A stretch of DNA of 40,198 nucleotides from Burkholderiaceae bacterium. GTDB taxonomy: Bacteria; Pseudomonadota; Gammaproteobacteria; Burkholderiales; Burkholderiaceae. The notes beneath the pieces were generated by a model, which saw only the letters and a program-made list of their open reading frames with translations, was not told where the DNA came from and made no database searches. Position numbers and translations under genes: made by a program. Positions 11,718-21,899 of the stretch are shown piece after piece; positions within the stretch are counted from its first letter, which is position 1, and each line of letters starts with the position of its first letter. The stretch is from positions 1-40,198 of the forward strand of contig CANFRA010000011.1 in NCBI GenBank assembly GCA_947449305.1, given 5' to 3'.

Positions 11718-13184
11718 ATGATTCTTTCTTACGCCATCTGGACCCCGATTGTTTTTGGACTCATTATTTTGGTATTTGGGTCTGAGAGGCCATCCGCTGG
11801 TGTTCGCTGGTTAGCCCTTATTGGCGCCATCCTTGGCTTCATTGCCACTCTCCCTCTCATTATTCAGTTTGATGTTGCTAATTCAGGGATGCAGTTCGTT
11901 GAGAAATTAAGTTGGATTCCGCGCTACGACATTAACTATTTCTTGGGTATTGACGGCATCTCTGTTTGGTTCATTGTGCTCACAGCCTTCATCAATATTA
12001 TTGTGGTGATAGCGGCATGGGAAGTGATTGATACCAAGGTCTCGCAATACATGGCTTCTTTCATGATCCTTTCCGGATTAATGATTGGCGTATTTTGTGC
12101 ACTTGATGCCTTATTGTTCTATGTCTTCTTCGAGGCAACCTTAATTCCGATGTACATCATTATTGGTGTCTGGGGTGGGCATAACCGCATCTATGCGGCA
12201 TTCAAGTTCTTCTTGTACACCTTGCTTGGCTCCTTGCTCACTTTAGTTGCCATGCTGTATCTCTACAACGTGACCAATAGCTTTGATATTTTGGTTTGGC
12301 AACATGCGCGTCTTGATATCGTCGAGCAAATTTTGTTGTTCTTTGCATTCTTCATGGCGTTTGCTGTCAAGGTGCCAATGTGGCCAGTGCACACTTGGTT
12401 ACCCGATGTGCACGTAGAGGCTCCTACTGGTGGTTCTGTCGTGTTGGCAGCCATTATGTTGAAACTTGGCGCCTATGGTTTCTTGCGCTTCTCCTTGCCG
12501 ATCGCGCCAGATGCTAGTCAATACCTTGGCCCATTCATCATCTTCCTCTCCTTAGTAGCGGTGATCTATGTTGGTGCAGTTGCTTTGGTTCAGAAGGATA
12601 TGAAAAAGCTCGTGGCGTACTCATCTGTCGCCCATATGGGTTTTGTAACGCTCGGCTTCTTCCTCTTTAGTCCTTTGGGTATTGAGGGCGGTATTGTGCA
12701 AATGATTTCTCACGGCTTTGTAGCTGGTGCCATGTTCCTTTCCATTGGCGTGCTCTATGACCGTATGCATACTCGTCAGATTGCTGATTACGGCGGAGTA
12801 GTGCATCGTATGCCTGCCTTTACTGCTTTTGCTGTATTGATGGCAATGGCAAACTGCGGTCTCCCAGCAACTTCAGGATTTGTTGGCGAGTTCATGGTGA
12901 TTCTCGCAGCTGTAGATTATGACTTTGTGATTGGTATATTGGCTTCAACAGCCTTGATTCTGGGAGCTGCATATTCCTTGTGGATGGTTAAGCGCGTATT
13001 CTTTGGCGCCATTACCAATGCCCATGTAGAAGAGCTCAAAGACCTGAATGCCCGTGAATATTTCTTGATGGCAGTATTGTCCATTTGTGTAATCGGTATG
13101 GGTGTTTATCCAAAACTATTTACAGACATTATTCATCCTGCCGTGATTAATCTGCTACAGCATGTTGCTGTGAGCAAACTCTGA
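11718..13184 (+). CDS. nuoM: NADH-quinone oxidoreductase subunit M
   Basis: ND4-type: FFEATLIPMYIIIGVWGG, KVPMWPVHTWLPDVHVEAPTGGSVVLAAIMLKLGAYG. Confidence 0.97.
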   Translation: MILSYAIWTPIVFGLIILVFGSERPSAGVRWLALIGAILGFIATLPLIIQFDVANSGMQFVEKLSWIPRYDINYFLGIDGISVWFIVLTAFINIIVVIAAWEVIDTKVSQYMASFMILSGLMIGVFCALDALLFYVFFEATLIPMYIIIGVWGGHNRIYAAFKFFLYTLLGSLLTLVAMLYLYNVTNSFDILVWQHARLDIVEQILLFFAFFMAFAVKVPMWPVHTWLPDVHVEAPTGGSVVLAAIMLKLGAYGFLRFSLPIAPDASQYLGPFIIFLSLVAVIYVGAVALVQKDMKKLVAYSSVAHMGFVTLGFFLFSPLGIEGGIVQMISHGFVAGAMFLSIGVLYDRMHTRQIADYGGVVHRMPAFTAFAVLMAMANCGLPATSGFVGEFMVILAAVDYDFVIGILASTALILGAAYSLWMVKRVFFGAITNAHVEELKDLNAREYFLMAVLSICVIGMGVYPKLFTDIIHPAVINLLQHVAVSKL

Positions 13185-13194
13185 GTAAAAGCAA

Positions 13195-14694
13195 ATGCAA
13201 GCATTCGACCTATACGCTATCCTGCCTGAACTTGTTCTGCTCGTCGCAGCCTGTTTGCTATTGCTTGCTAGCGTTTACGTACCCGAGAGAGTGGTATCTA
13301 CTCCAGGTGTAGAGCAGGACATCTTCCACACCCCCCGTGGAGTTGGTTTTGTCTATTTCTTTACGATCATTCTCTTGGCTTATCTGATTTTGGCATTCAT
13401 TAGCCGTATGGGAGATCCAGCGCTCTTGGCAATGAATGGATTATTTCAATCAGACCCTTTTTCTAATTTACTCAAAGCCTGTTCATGTGGTGCTGTCTTG
13501 GTTAGCTTGATTTACTCTAAGCAATACCTCAAAGATCGCGCTTTATTCCGTCCAGACTTTATTGTTTTAGCCTTGCTTGCCTTACTTGGCCAATTTGTCT
13601 TGATCTCTGGCGCATACCTATTAACGCTGTATCTGGGCTTGGAGTTAATGGCATTACCAACTTACGCACTGGTAGCAATGCGTCATAACAACGAAAAGAG
13701 CGTAGAGGCCGCAATTAAGTATTTCATCTTAGGCGCCTTGGCTTCGGGCTTCTTGCTATATGGCATGTCGATGCTTTACGGTGTGACAGGCTCACTAGAT
13801 CTTATTGAAATCTTTAAAGTAGTTGCCGATCCGCGTGTAAACCATTTGGTGATGGCTTTTGGCTTAGTATTCATTGTTGCTGGCCTGGCATTTAAGTTAG
13901 GTGTAGTGCCTTTCCATATGTGGGTACCTGATGTCTATCAAGGCGCGCCAACAGCAGTGACATTGATGATTGCAGCAGCACCTAAGCTTGCTGCATTTGC
14001 CTTGTTATTCCGTCTATTGGTTAATACCTTGCTGCCACTCTTGGGCGATTGGCAGCCAATGCTGGTGATCTTAGCAGTGCTGTCCTTGGTTCTCGGGAAT
14101 GTTACTGCCATTGCGCAGACCAACTTGAAGCGTATGTTGGCGTATTCTGCGATTGCGCAAATGGGATTCGTTCTGTTAGGCCTGCTATCTGTTTTTGATG
14201 ATCATGCATTTAGTGCATCCATGTTTTATGTCATTACTTATGTATTAACAACCTTGGGTACCTTTGGCTTGCTCATGGTTCTATCTCGCAAGGGGCATGA
14301 CTGTGAGACCTTGGATGACCTCAAGGGTTTAAATCAAAAGCACCCTTGGTTTGCTTTTATTGGATTGGTGATGATGTTCTCCTTGGCTGGTATTCCACCA
14401 ACAGTGGGCTTTGCAGCTAAATTAGGTGTGCTAGAAGCTTTGGTAGATGGCGAGCATACATTCTTGGCTATCATCGCCGTGATGGCATCCTTGATTGGTG
14501 CCTTCTATTACTTACGTGTAGTGAAGGTAATGTATTTTGATCAACCAGTGCATGAGACAACCATTAGTGGCTCTGGATTTGCTAAAGGCATTCTGGGCTT
14601 AAATTGTATTTTGGTGTTAGCACTGGGCATTGTTCCCGCAGGTTTAATGGGTCTTTGTTTAGATGCCATGCGCCGCACCTTATTGGGCTCCTAA
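13195..14694 (+). CDS. nuoN: NADH-quinone oxidoreductase subunit N
   Basis: ND2-type: [72 protein letters not shown]. Confidence 0.96.
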   Translation: MQAFDLYAILPELVLLVAACLLLLASVYVPERVVSTPGVEQDIFHTPRGVGFVYFFTIILLAYLILAFISRMGDPALLAMNGLFQSDPFSNLLKACSCGAVLVSLIYSKQYLKDRALFRPDFIVLALLALLGQFVLISGAYLLTLYLGLELMALPTYALVAMRHNNEKSVEAAIKYFILGALASGFLLYGMSMLYGVTGSLDLIEIFKVVADPRVNHLVMAFGLVFIVAGLAFKLGVVPFHMWVPDVYQGAPTAVTLMIAAAPKLAAFALLFRLLVNTLLPLLGDWQPMLVILAVLSLVLGNVTAIAQTNLKRMLAYSAIAQMGFVLLGLLSVFDDHAFSASMFYVITYVLTTLGTFGLLMVLSRKGHDCETLDDLKGLNQKHPWFAFIGLVMMFSLAGIPPTVGFAAKLGVLEALVDGEHTFLAIIAVMASLIGAFYYLRVVKVMYFDQPVHETTISGSGFAKGILGLNCILVLALGIVPAGLMGLCLDAMRRTLLGS

Positions 14695-14708
14695 ATTCTT
14701 AGGTAGAG

Positions 14709-15305
14709 ATGACCGAAAAATCATTTAAAGATTTACCTAGTGGCGACCAGCATTTACGGGAGGAGCGCATTACTGGGGAAGATATCTATGGCGGTATTTT
14801 CTTGAAGATGAAACGCGATACAGTTTCATTGCCTGATGGCCAACAAGCAGTGCGAGAGTATTTAACCCACCCGGGAGCTGTTGCTATTGTGGCTTTACTG
14901 GATGATGGTAGGGTGCTCTTGGAGCGCCAATATCGATATCCCATTGCCAAGGCTTGTATTGAAATTCCTGCAGGCAAATTGGATCCTAATGAAAACCCGC
15001 TGCTATGCGCGCAACGTGAGCTTGCTGAAGAGACCGGCTACACCGCAAAAAAGTGGAGTTATATTCGCCGCATACATCCCGTCATTTCGTACTCAACAGA
15101 ATTTATTGATATTTACTTAGCGGAAGGTCTTTTGCCTGGTGCTAGTCATTTAGATGAAGAAGAGTTTTTGGATGTCTTTGCGGCGCCTCTAGAACAACTC
15201 ATTGCTTGGGTAGAGGAAGGCGAGATTACGGATGTTAAAACTACGATCTCGGCTTACTGGTTAGATCGTTACCGTAGAGGTTTAGTGGCTCCTGAGCCTG
15301 TTTAA
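14709..15305 (+). CDS. NUDIX hydrolase, ADP-ribose pyrophosphatase-like
   Basis: Nudix box GKLDPNENPLLCAQRELAEETGY; only 14 nt after nuoN. Confidence 0.9.
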   Translation: MTEKSFKDLPSGDQHLREERITGEDIYGGIFLKMKRDTVSLPDGQQAVREYLTHPGAVAIVALLDDGRVLLERQYRYPIAKACIEIPAGKLDPNENPLLCAQRELAEETGYTAKKWSYIRRIHPVISYSTEFIDIYLAEGLLPGASHLDEEEFLDVFAAPLEQLIAWVEEGEITDVKTTISAYWLDRYRRGLVAPEPV

Positions 15306-15372
15306 TGGCATTTTGTAATCCCGATTAAAATAGGGCTATTGAATTTAGTACTTTTGCCCCCAAATAGGTTTT

Positions 15373-15858
15373 ATGAAAGTTTATAACCTCGCTTGCCCCC
15401 TAGATCATCGTTTTGAGGGATGGTTTGCCTCTGAAGAGGATTGCCTTGCCCAGCAAGATCAGGGAATGCTTGCCTGTCCCGTATGTGACAGCACCAGCAT
15501 TACACGAATGCCTTCTGCCCCCCATATTGCTAAATCTTCCTCTACAGAATTAGCCCTTCCCAAGGCAGATACAGGTCATTTAAGTGGCGATGTCGTTGCT
15601 TTGACTGGGCCAGATCACTCCCATTTAGAAGCCCAAGTGCAGGCAGCCTTTTTAAAAGGTATGCGTGAACTCATGGGTCGATCCGAGGATGTTGGCAATT
15701 CTTTTGCTGAAGAAGCCAGAAAGATTCACTATAAAGAATCTCCTGAGCGTAGCATCCGGGGTCAGACTACCTTAGATGAGGCAGAGTCTTTGAGGGAAGA
15801 GGGTATCGATGTGTTGGCAATGCCAATGATGCCTGTATTTAAAAACACACTACAGTAG
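15373..15858 (+). CDS. DUF1178 family protein
   Basis: MKVYNLACPLDHRFEGWFASEEDCLAQ...LACPVCDS; typical N-terminus of the family with zinc-binding-like cysteines. Confidence 0.85.
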   Translation: MKVYNLACPLDHRFEGWFASEEDCLAQQDQGMLACPVCDSTSITRMPSAPHIAKSSSTELALPKADTGHLSGDVVALTGPDHSHLEAQVQAAFLKGMRELMGRSEDVGNSFAEEARKIHYKESPERSIRGQTTLDEAESLREEGIDVLAMPMMPVFKNTLQ

Positions 15859-15905
15859 TGAGCGTCTAGATAGTACCTGATAGAAGAGTTTAGATAGGAC
15901 TTGAG

Positions 15906-15941
15906 AATAAAAATAGCGATCCGAAGATCGCTATTTTTATT
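15906..15941. terminator. Bidirectional rho-independent terminator
   Basis: Perfect 16-bp inverted repeat AATAAAAATAGCGATC-CGAA-GATCGCTATTTTTATT between the convergent DUF1178 and mmsA genes, U-rich in both directions. Confidence 0.93.
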
Positions 15942-15959
15942 TGTACTGCCTCTAATGCT

Positions 15960-17480
15960 TTATTTCGAAGTTGGCATCACAAATTCTGCACCCTTGGCAA
16001 TACTTTCAGGCCAACGCTGCATGACACTCTTTTGCTTGGTGTAGAAACGAACTCCTTCTTTTCCATAAGCATTCATATCGCCAAAGATCGACTTTTTCCA
16101 ACCACCAAAGCCATGCCAAGCCATCGGTACCGGAATAGGTACGTTAATGCCAACCATCCCCACTTGTACGCGGCGGGCGAATTCACGGGCGATATTGCCA
16201 TCGCTGGTGAAGCAAGCAACACCATTACCAAACTCACAGGAGTTAACCAAATTAAGTGCATCAGTAAAGTTCGCTACTCGCAAGCAAGATAGCACCGGAC
16301 CAAAGATTTCTTCGAGGTAAATCTTCATATCTGGTTTGACGTTATCAAAGAGCGTGCCACCAATGAAGAAGCCATTCTCATGGCCGGGAACTTTTAAGCC
16401 GCGACCATCCACTAATAGTTTGGCGCCAGAAGCAACGCCGCTTTCGATATAGCCTGTAATGCGATCTAATGCTACCTTTGTAACAATAGGGCCCATCTCG
16501 GCATCGAGCTCCATACCATTTTTTACCTTCAAGGTTTTGGTACGTTCGATGAGTTTTGGCATGATTTTGTCAGCAGCATCGCCAACTAAAACCGCTACTG
16601 AAATCGCCATACAACGTTCGCCAGCAGAACCATATGCAGCACCAATCAATGCATCAATTGCCTTATCCATATCTGCATCAGGCATGATGACCATGTGGTT
16701 CTTAGCACCACCTAAAGCTTGGGAGCGTTTACCAAAATGAGCGCAACGCTCATAAATGTAATTGGCGATTGGGGTGGAGCCAACGAAGCTCACCGCTTTA
16801 ACATCTGGATTCTCAATCAAAGCATCAACAGCCTCTTTATCACCCTGGATCACGTTAAATACACCATCAGGCAGACCAGCCTCTTTCAGGAGCTTAGCCA
16901 TTAATAAAGCAGCAGATGGATCGGTTGGGCTGGGCTTGAGAATAAAAGTATTGCCACAAGCAATCGCCACAGGGAACATCCACATCGGAACCATGACAGG
17001 GAAGTTGAAGGGTGTGATGCCAGCAACTACACCCAAGGGTTGACGCATGATCCAGTTATCAATATCGGTAGAAACCTGTTCGGTGTAATCACCTTTGAGT
17101 AATTCTGGGATGCCGGTAGCAAATTCTAAAATTTCAATACCACGCGTTACTTCACCTTGGGCATCAGTAAATACCTTGCCATGTTCGGCAGTAATGATTG
17201 CTGCTAGTGCATCGCGGTTGGCATTGAGCAGCTCTAGATATTTAAACAGTATGCGAGCACGACGTAATGGGCTGGTTTGACCCCAACTCTCAAAAGCAGT
17301 TTGCGCAACCGCTACGGCAGCGTCGACTTCCTTGCGATTGGCCAATGCCACGCGGCGGGCTACAGCGCCCTTAGCGGGGTTGTACACATCAGCAAAGCGA
17401 CCCTCCTTGGGGTTCACCAGTTTGCCGTCAATATAGTGGCCAATATCGTCTTTTGAATCAAAGGCTTGGGGTGCGTTCAT
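15960..17480 (-). CDS. mmsA: CoA-acylating methylmalonate-semialdehyde dehydrogenase
   Basis: ALDH family with MMSDH-type features: [68 protein letters not shown]. Confidence 0.93.
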   Translation of the reverse strand: MNAPQAFDSKDDIGHYIDGKLVNPKEGRFADVYNPAKGAVARRVALANRKEVDAAVAVAQTAFESWGQTSPLRRARILFKYLELLNANRDALAAIITAEHGKVFTDAQGEVTRGIEILEFATGIPELLKGDYTEQVSTDIDNWIMRQPLGVVAGITPFNFPVMVPMWMFPVAIACGNTFILKPSPTDPSAALLMAKLLKEAGLPDGVFNVIQGDKEAVDALIENPDVKAVSFVGSTPIANYIYERCAHFGKRSQALGGAKNHMVIMPDADMDKAIDALIGAAYGSAGERCMAISVAVLVGDAADKIMPKLIERTKTLKVKNGMELDAEMGPIVTKVALDRITGYIESGVASGAKLLVDGRGLKVPGHENGFFIGGTLFDNVKPDMKIYLEEIFGPVLSCLRVANFTDALNLVNSCEFGNGVACFTSDGNIAREFARRVQVGMVGINVPIPVPMAWHGFGGWKKSIFGDMNAYGKEGVRFYTKQKSVMQRWPESIAKGAEFVMPTSK

Positions 17481-17634
17481 AGTCTCGTTTATTAATAGGT
17501 TTTTGGGTAATTGAAGCCAGCTGAGCTAGGGCTGCAGGACCTGGTTTCTCGTTTATTCTGCTTTTTGAGTATTCTATCGCTTTAGAGTTACTTCCGTAAT
17601 TTTTGGACTATTTTTCAGCTTTTTAAGGCATCCC

Positions 17635-18756
17635 ATGAGTCTTTTGTTCTCCAGCTACACCCTCAATTCACCCCGGGGGCCATTGGAATTAGCTAACCGC
17701 ATTGTAGTTGCCCCAATGTGCCAATACTCTGCAAGCAATGGTGAGGCAACTGACTGGCATTTGATGCACTGGGGTAATTTGCTCAATAGTGGCGCGGCCT
17801 TATTCATCATCGAGGCTACTGGCGTGACAGCAGAAGGCCGCATTACTCCTGCTTGTTTAGGTCTATGGGATGACCGCACAGAAGCAGCCCTGAAAGACAA
17901 ATTAAGTCGTGCTCGTAAATTAGCGCCGGCCACCCCGGTATTTATTCAATTAGCCCATGCCGGACGTAAAGCGTCGAGCGCCACCCCTTGGGATGGTGGC
18001 CAACTTTTATCTGCTGATCAAGGCGGCTGGGAAATGCTCGCACCTTCAGCTATTTCACAACTTGAAGGTGAAAGACTGCCACACGAGCTTTCAAAAGCAG
18101 AGCTCAAACAATTGATCGACGATTTTGTGGTGGCAGCAAAACGTGCTGACCGTATTGGGGTGGATGGTATTGAATTACATGGCGCTCACGGCTATCTACT
18201 GCATCAGTTTTTATCTCCGATTGCTAATCAGCGTCAAGACGAGTACGGCGGCTCATTTGAAAACCGGATTCGCTTTCCCTTGGAGCTGTTTGCGGCAGTT
18301 CGGGCTGCTTATTCAGGTGTCCTAGGCATTCGGATCTCTGCAAGCGATTGGATTGAAGGTGGCTGGACTCCACAGGAGACCGCTGATTTTGCAAAGCAAT
18401 TAAAGCCTTTGGGTTGTAACTTTGTACACATCTCTTCTGGCGGAATTTCTCCGAAGCAAAAGATTGCCCTTGGACCACGTTATCAAGTGCCATTTGCTAA
18501 GATCGTTAAAGAGCAATCTGGCCTACCAACAATGACAGTAGGTTTAATTACCGACCCACATGAAGCCGAAGCGATCTTGCAAGATGGTGATGCAGACTTG
18601 ATTGCTTTAGCTAGAGCCTTCTTGTACAAACCCCGTTGGGGATGGGAGGCCGCTGCTGCCTTAGGCGGTACAGTTACTGCTAACGAACGCTATTGGCGTT
18701 GTTTGCCCAGAGAGGCCCAAGCCGTTTTTGGGAGCGTTAAAGTAGGGCAGCGATAA
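17635..18756 (+). CDS. NADH:flavin oxidoreductase / Old Yellow Enzyme family (YqjM/xenobiotic reductase-like)
   Basis: NRIVVAPMCQYSASNGEATDWHLMHWG, QLAHAGRKAS, DGIELHGAHGYLLHQFLSPIANQRQDEYGGSFENRIRFPLE. Confidence 0.93.
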   Translation: MSLLFSSYTLNSPRGPLELANRIVVAPMCQYSASNGEATDWHLMHWGNLLNSGAALFIIEATGVTAEGRITPACLGLWDDRTEAALKDKLSRARKLAPATPVFIQLAHAGRKASSATPWDGGQLLSADQGGWEMLAPSAISQLEGERLPHELSKAELKQLIDDFVVAAKRADRIGVDGIELHGAHGYLLHQFLSPIANQRQDEYGGSFENRIRFPLELFAAVRAAYSGVLGIRISASDWIEGGWTPQETADFAKQLKPLGCNFVHISSGGISPKQKIALGPRYQVPFAKIVKEQSGLPTMTVGLITDPHEAEAILQDGDADLIALARAFLYKPRWGWEAAAALGGTVTANERYWRCLPREAQAVFGSVKVGQR

Positions 18757-18798
18757 ACTGCTAGAGATTAATCAATAAGTATTGAAGATCAGGAGACC

Positions 18799-19779
18799 AT
18801 GATGACCAGATTGCACGTAGCCCGTAAATTATTAGCCACGCTTGTCCTTACTGCAGTTGCCCAGCTTGCTAACGCACAAGCCTTTCCAGAACGCGCGATT
18901 ACTTTAGTAGTGCCCAATCCACCAGGAGGTTTAGTTGATACTTCTGCACGTCTTTTAAGCGAGCCGCTTACAAGAGTCATTGGTCAAACGGTGATTGTGG
19001 ATAACAAACCCGGAGCTAGCGGAAATATTGCCTATCAATTTGTAGCAAACGCCAAGCCTGATGGATACACATTACTGATTTCTTATTCTGGCTACCACGT
19101 TGGCAATCCTGCTTTGATGGATAAGCTTGCTTGGGATCCTGTAAAAGATTTTTCACCAATTGCGCTGTTGACTATTTCTACCAATGTGATTGCAGTTCAT
19201 CCTTCGGTGCCGGTGAATAACTTAAAAGAATTTATTGCCTATGCAAAAGCCAATCCTGGTAAGTTAAATTACGCCTCACAAGGTAATGGCTCAGTCTCAC
19301 ACATCGGCACTGAAATGTTTAAGCAATCTACTGGTGTTGAAATGGTCCACGTTCCTTACAAAGGATCTGGCCCCGCTATTCAGGATGTTCTTGCTGGACA
19401 AGTGCAGGTCTTTATCAGTACTCCGCCATCATTGATGCAGCACGTTCAAAGTGGCAAGCTCAAAGGCTTAGCAGTTACTGGTAAGAATCGTCATCCAGGA
19501 ATGCCCAATGTTCCAACTACTGCTGAAGCGGGTCTACCTTCCTTCCAGTTGGAATCTTGGGTAGGCTTGTTTGCACCTGCAGGAACACCAGCACCAGTAG
19601 TTGCTAAGCTGACAGACTCTGTTAAAAGGAGCTTGGCACTACCTGAAGTGAAAGAGCGTGCTGATGCTGCTGGCGTAGAGGTGCGCTACTTAACGCCTGC
19701 TGCAACTGAAGCCTTGGTTAAGAAAGAGCTCCCATATTGGAATAAGGCAATCAAGTCTGCCAATATCACTCTTGATTAA
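18799..19779 (+). CDS. Bug/TctC family tripartite tricarboxylate transporter-type substrate-binding protein
   Basis: Signal peptide LLATLVLTAVAQLANAQA; FPERAITLVVPNPPGGLVDTSARLL...VDNKPGASGNIAYQFVANAKPDGYTLLI is typical Bug; start at 18799 or 18802. Confidence 0.93.
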   Translation: MMTRLHVARKLLATLVLTAVAQLANAQAFPERAITLVVPNPPGGLVDTSARLLSEPLTRVIGQTVIVDNKPGASGNIAYQFVANAKPDGYTLLISYSGYHVGNPALMDKLAWDPVKDFSPIALLTISTNVIAVHPSVPVNNLKEFIAYAKANPGKLNYASQGNGSVSHIGTEMFKQSTGVEMVHVPYKGSGPAIQDVLAGQVQVFISTPPSLMQHVQSGKLKGLAVTGKNRHPGMPNVPTTAEAGLPSFQLESWVGLFAPAGTPAPVVAKLTDSVKRSLALPEVKERADAAGVEVRYLTPAATEALVKKELPYWNKAIKSANITLD

Positions 19780-19786
19780 ATATGCT

Positions 19787-21097
19787 TTAAGCCTGATCTC
19801 GTAAAACGGGATCAGGTAAGGCTAGTGCAAATGCTCTAGCAGCACTGAGTAAGAATTGATCTTTTCCGGGGCCTGCAATGAGTTGCACGCCGACTGGTAA
19901 GCCATGAGGTCCAGTGGCAACATTCAGATTAATACACGGCAGACCTAGCATGCTCCAGTCTCTGCAAAAAATGGGATCACCCGTACCATCTTTGATTAAT
20001 GGAGCTTCACCAGTAGCGCTAGGAGCAATCAAAATATCAATCTCATTATTAAAAAGATCGGCGACCGAAGCTTTAGCACGCTCAACCATCAATAAATCTT
20101 TGGCATATTGCTCATAACTAATATGAGCACCATCGTTTAATAGCTTGCTAATTAGTGGATTGATTTTTTTAGGAAAATGCGTGCGCTCAAAAATGAGACT
20201 ACGAGACATCTCAGAGAGCATGATGTTGGTTTGGGCTTGGGTCAAGCCGTTGCAGGCCTTTGCTAGCTTTTGATCAACAACCGTTCCTTTGCAAATTGAT
20301 TCAGCGGCATGCCTTGCAACCGCTAGTGCAGTAGCAGTTTCTTTTTGGGCATGTGACCAATTCGCAGTTTTGCAGATCCCAATGCGAGGCTTGTTGTGAA
20401 GATCCTTTACGGTAGCGAGCTGATGATCGCCGCTCATGGCGGCTATACCGAGTGCAACATCTTCTACGCTGCGACCAAAGCAACCCAAAGTATCTAGCGA
20501 TATCGAGAGACTTTTGACGCCAGCGATACTAATTTTTCCAAGGCTTGGCTTAAAACCAACAACACCACAATAGGATGCAGGCCGAATAATGGAACCCGCT
20601 GTTTGGCTACCGGTTGCTAAGGGCACCATGAAGTCCGCAACTGCTGCTGCAGAGCCGCTAGAGGATCCACCAGGAGTATGTTTGCTGTTATGGGGGTTAG
20701 TAGTGACGCCGCCTTTGAAGGTGGCAAATTCTGTAGTGACCGTTTTTCCGAGGATGATGCCGCCAGCTTGACGCATTAGTGCTATTGAAACGGCATCAGC
20801 GCGTGGGTAGTTATTTTGATAGATAGGGGACCCATATGCCGTAGGCAGGTCATAGGTATCAAATAAATCCTTCACCCCAATAGGTAGGCCATGTAATAGA
20901 CCCTGAATAGCGCCCTTATCGAGCTGCTTTGCTCTGGCAAGGGCGTTCTCCTTACCCAGGCTAACCCAGGCTTTTACGGTGCTTTCTCTTTGGCCGATAC
21001 GATCTAAGCAGGACAGCAGTAAATCGGTAGCTTTAATCTCTCGTTTGGACAGGGCTTTTACAGCCTGGGAGGCGCTGAGGCTTTCTAGATCTTTCAT
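19787..21097 (-). CDS. Amidase signature family protein (GatA-like amidase)
   Basis: PIGVKDLFDTYDLPTAYGSPIY...GSSSGSAAAVADFMVPLATGSQTAGSIIRPASYCGVVGFKPS; start taken at internal ATG 21097 (MKDLESLSASQAV), not ORF start 21208. Confidence 0.9.
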   Translation of the reverse strand: MKDLESLSASQAVKALSKREIKATDLLLSCLDRIGQRESTVKAWVSLGKENALARAKQLDKGAIQGLLHGLPIGVKDLFDTYDLPTAYGSPIYQNNYPRADAVSIALMRQAGGIILGKTVTTEFATFKGGVTTNPHNSKHTPGGSSSGSAAAVADFMVPLATGSQTAGSIIRPASYCGVVGFKPSLGKISIAGVKSLSISLDTLGCFGRSVEDVALGIAAMSGDHQLATVKDLHNKPRIGICKTANWSHAQKETATALAVARHAAESICKGTVVDQKLAKACNGLTQAQTNIMLSEMSRSLIFERTHFPKKINPLISKLLNDGAHISYEQYAKDLLMVERAKASVADLFNNEIDILIAPSATGEAPLIKDGTGDPIFCRDWSMLGLPCINLNVATGPHGLPVGVQLIAGPGKDQFLLSAARAFALALPDPVLRDQA

Positions 21098-21180
21098 AGG
21101 CGCTATTTTACGTTCGGTGGCGTATGATCGCAATTTACCGTTTTTAAATCTCACCCCATTAGCGCAAAGTAAGTAGATCG

Positions 21181-21843
21181 ATGAAGCAACATTCAGTCCG
21201 TGAAACATGGCTCCAAGACGCGGTTAGACATCTTGAGCCAGTATTTTCTAAGGCAGGCTATGCCATCCCTCCAGTTAGAGTCTCCTGTGGATTTGCGGCT
21301 TCTAGTAGTCCCAGAACCACTATGGGTCAATGTTGGCCAAGGGAGCGTTCTGGGGGAGGTGTTAATGAGATCTTTATCTCACCCAAAATTGATGATCCAG
21401 TCCAGTTACTAGACACCTTAGTGCATGAGCTATGCCATGCCGTTGACGACTGCTTTAGTGGCCACGGAGAGGACTTTAAGGGCATTGCCCAAACAGTTGG
21501 CCTAGAGGGGCCTGCAAGGATGGCCCATGCCACAGAAGAGCTGATGGTCAGACTCATGATGATTAGCCAAGAGCTGGGCCCATATCCACATCAGGCCATT
21601 GTTTTCCCTCCACCAAGACCTAGTAATTCCAGCCGCAGTAAGGCTAAATGCGGTCAATGTGGCTATGAGGTCACTTTGCTTAAAAAGTGGGCTAGCTACG
21701 GGGCGCCAATCTGCCCAAAGGATAATATCCGGATGGAGGAGGCCGCCCCAGAGACCATCGAAAATACGAGCGGTTACGATAGCGATTCTGTTGCTAAGGG
21801 CGGCAAGTCTGCCCCAGATCAAATCCGTCGAGCGATCAGCTAG
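21181..21843 (+). CDS. SprT-like zinc metalloprotease-domain protein with C-terminal zinc-ribbon-like motif
   Basis: HExxH motif in LDTLVHELCHAVDDCFSGHGEDF; KCGQCGYEVTLLKKWASYGAPICPKDNIRM resembles a zinc ribbon. Confidence 0.75.
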   Translation: MKQHSVRETWLQDAVRHLEPVFSKAGYAIPPVRVSCGFAASSSPRTTMGQCWPRERSGGGVNEIFISPKIDDPVQLLDTLVHELCHAVDDCFSGHGEDFKGIAQTVGLEGPARMAHATEELMVRLMMISQELGPYPHQAIVFPPPRPSNSSRSKAKCGQCGYEVTLLKKWASYGAPICPKDNIRMEEAAPETIENTSGYDSDSVAKGGKSAPDQIRRAIS

Positions 21844-21899
21844 TATCTATATTCACCAGATTGTATTAAACATAACTATTCATCAATTAAGACAAGAAC

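Noticed and set aside
21098-21208. 37-residue N-terminal extension of the amidase ORF
   Set aside because: Not typical of the family; MKDLESLSASQAV at 21097 is the natural start
21502-21822. 106-aa minus-strand ORF inside the SprT-like gene
   Set aside because: Antisense shadow ORF; the plus frame carries the HExxH and cysteine motifs
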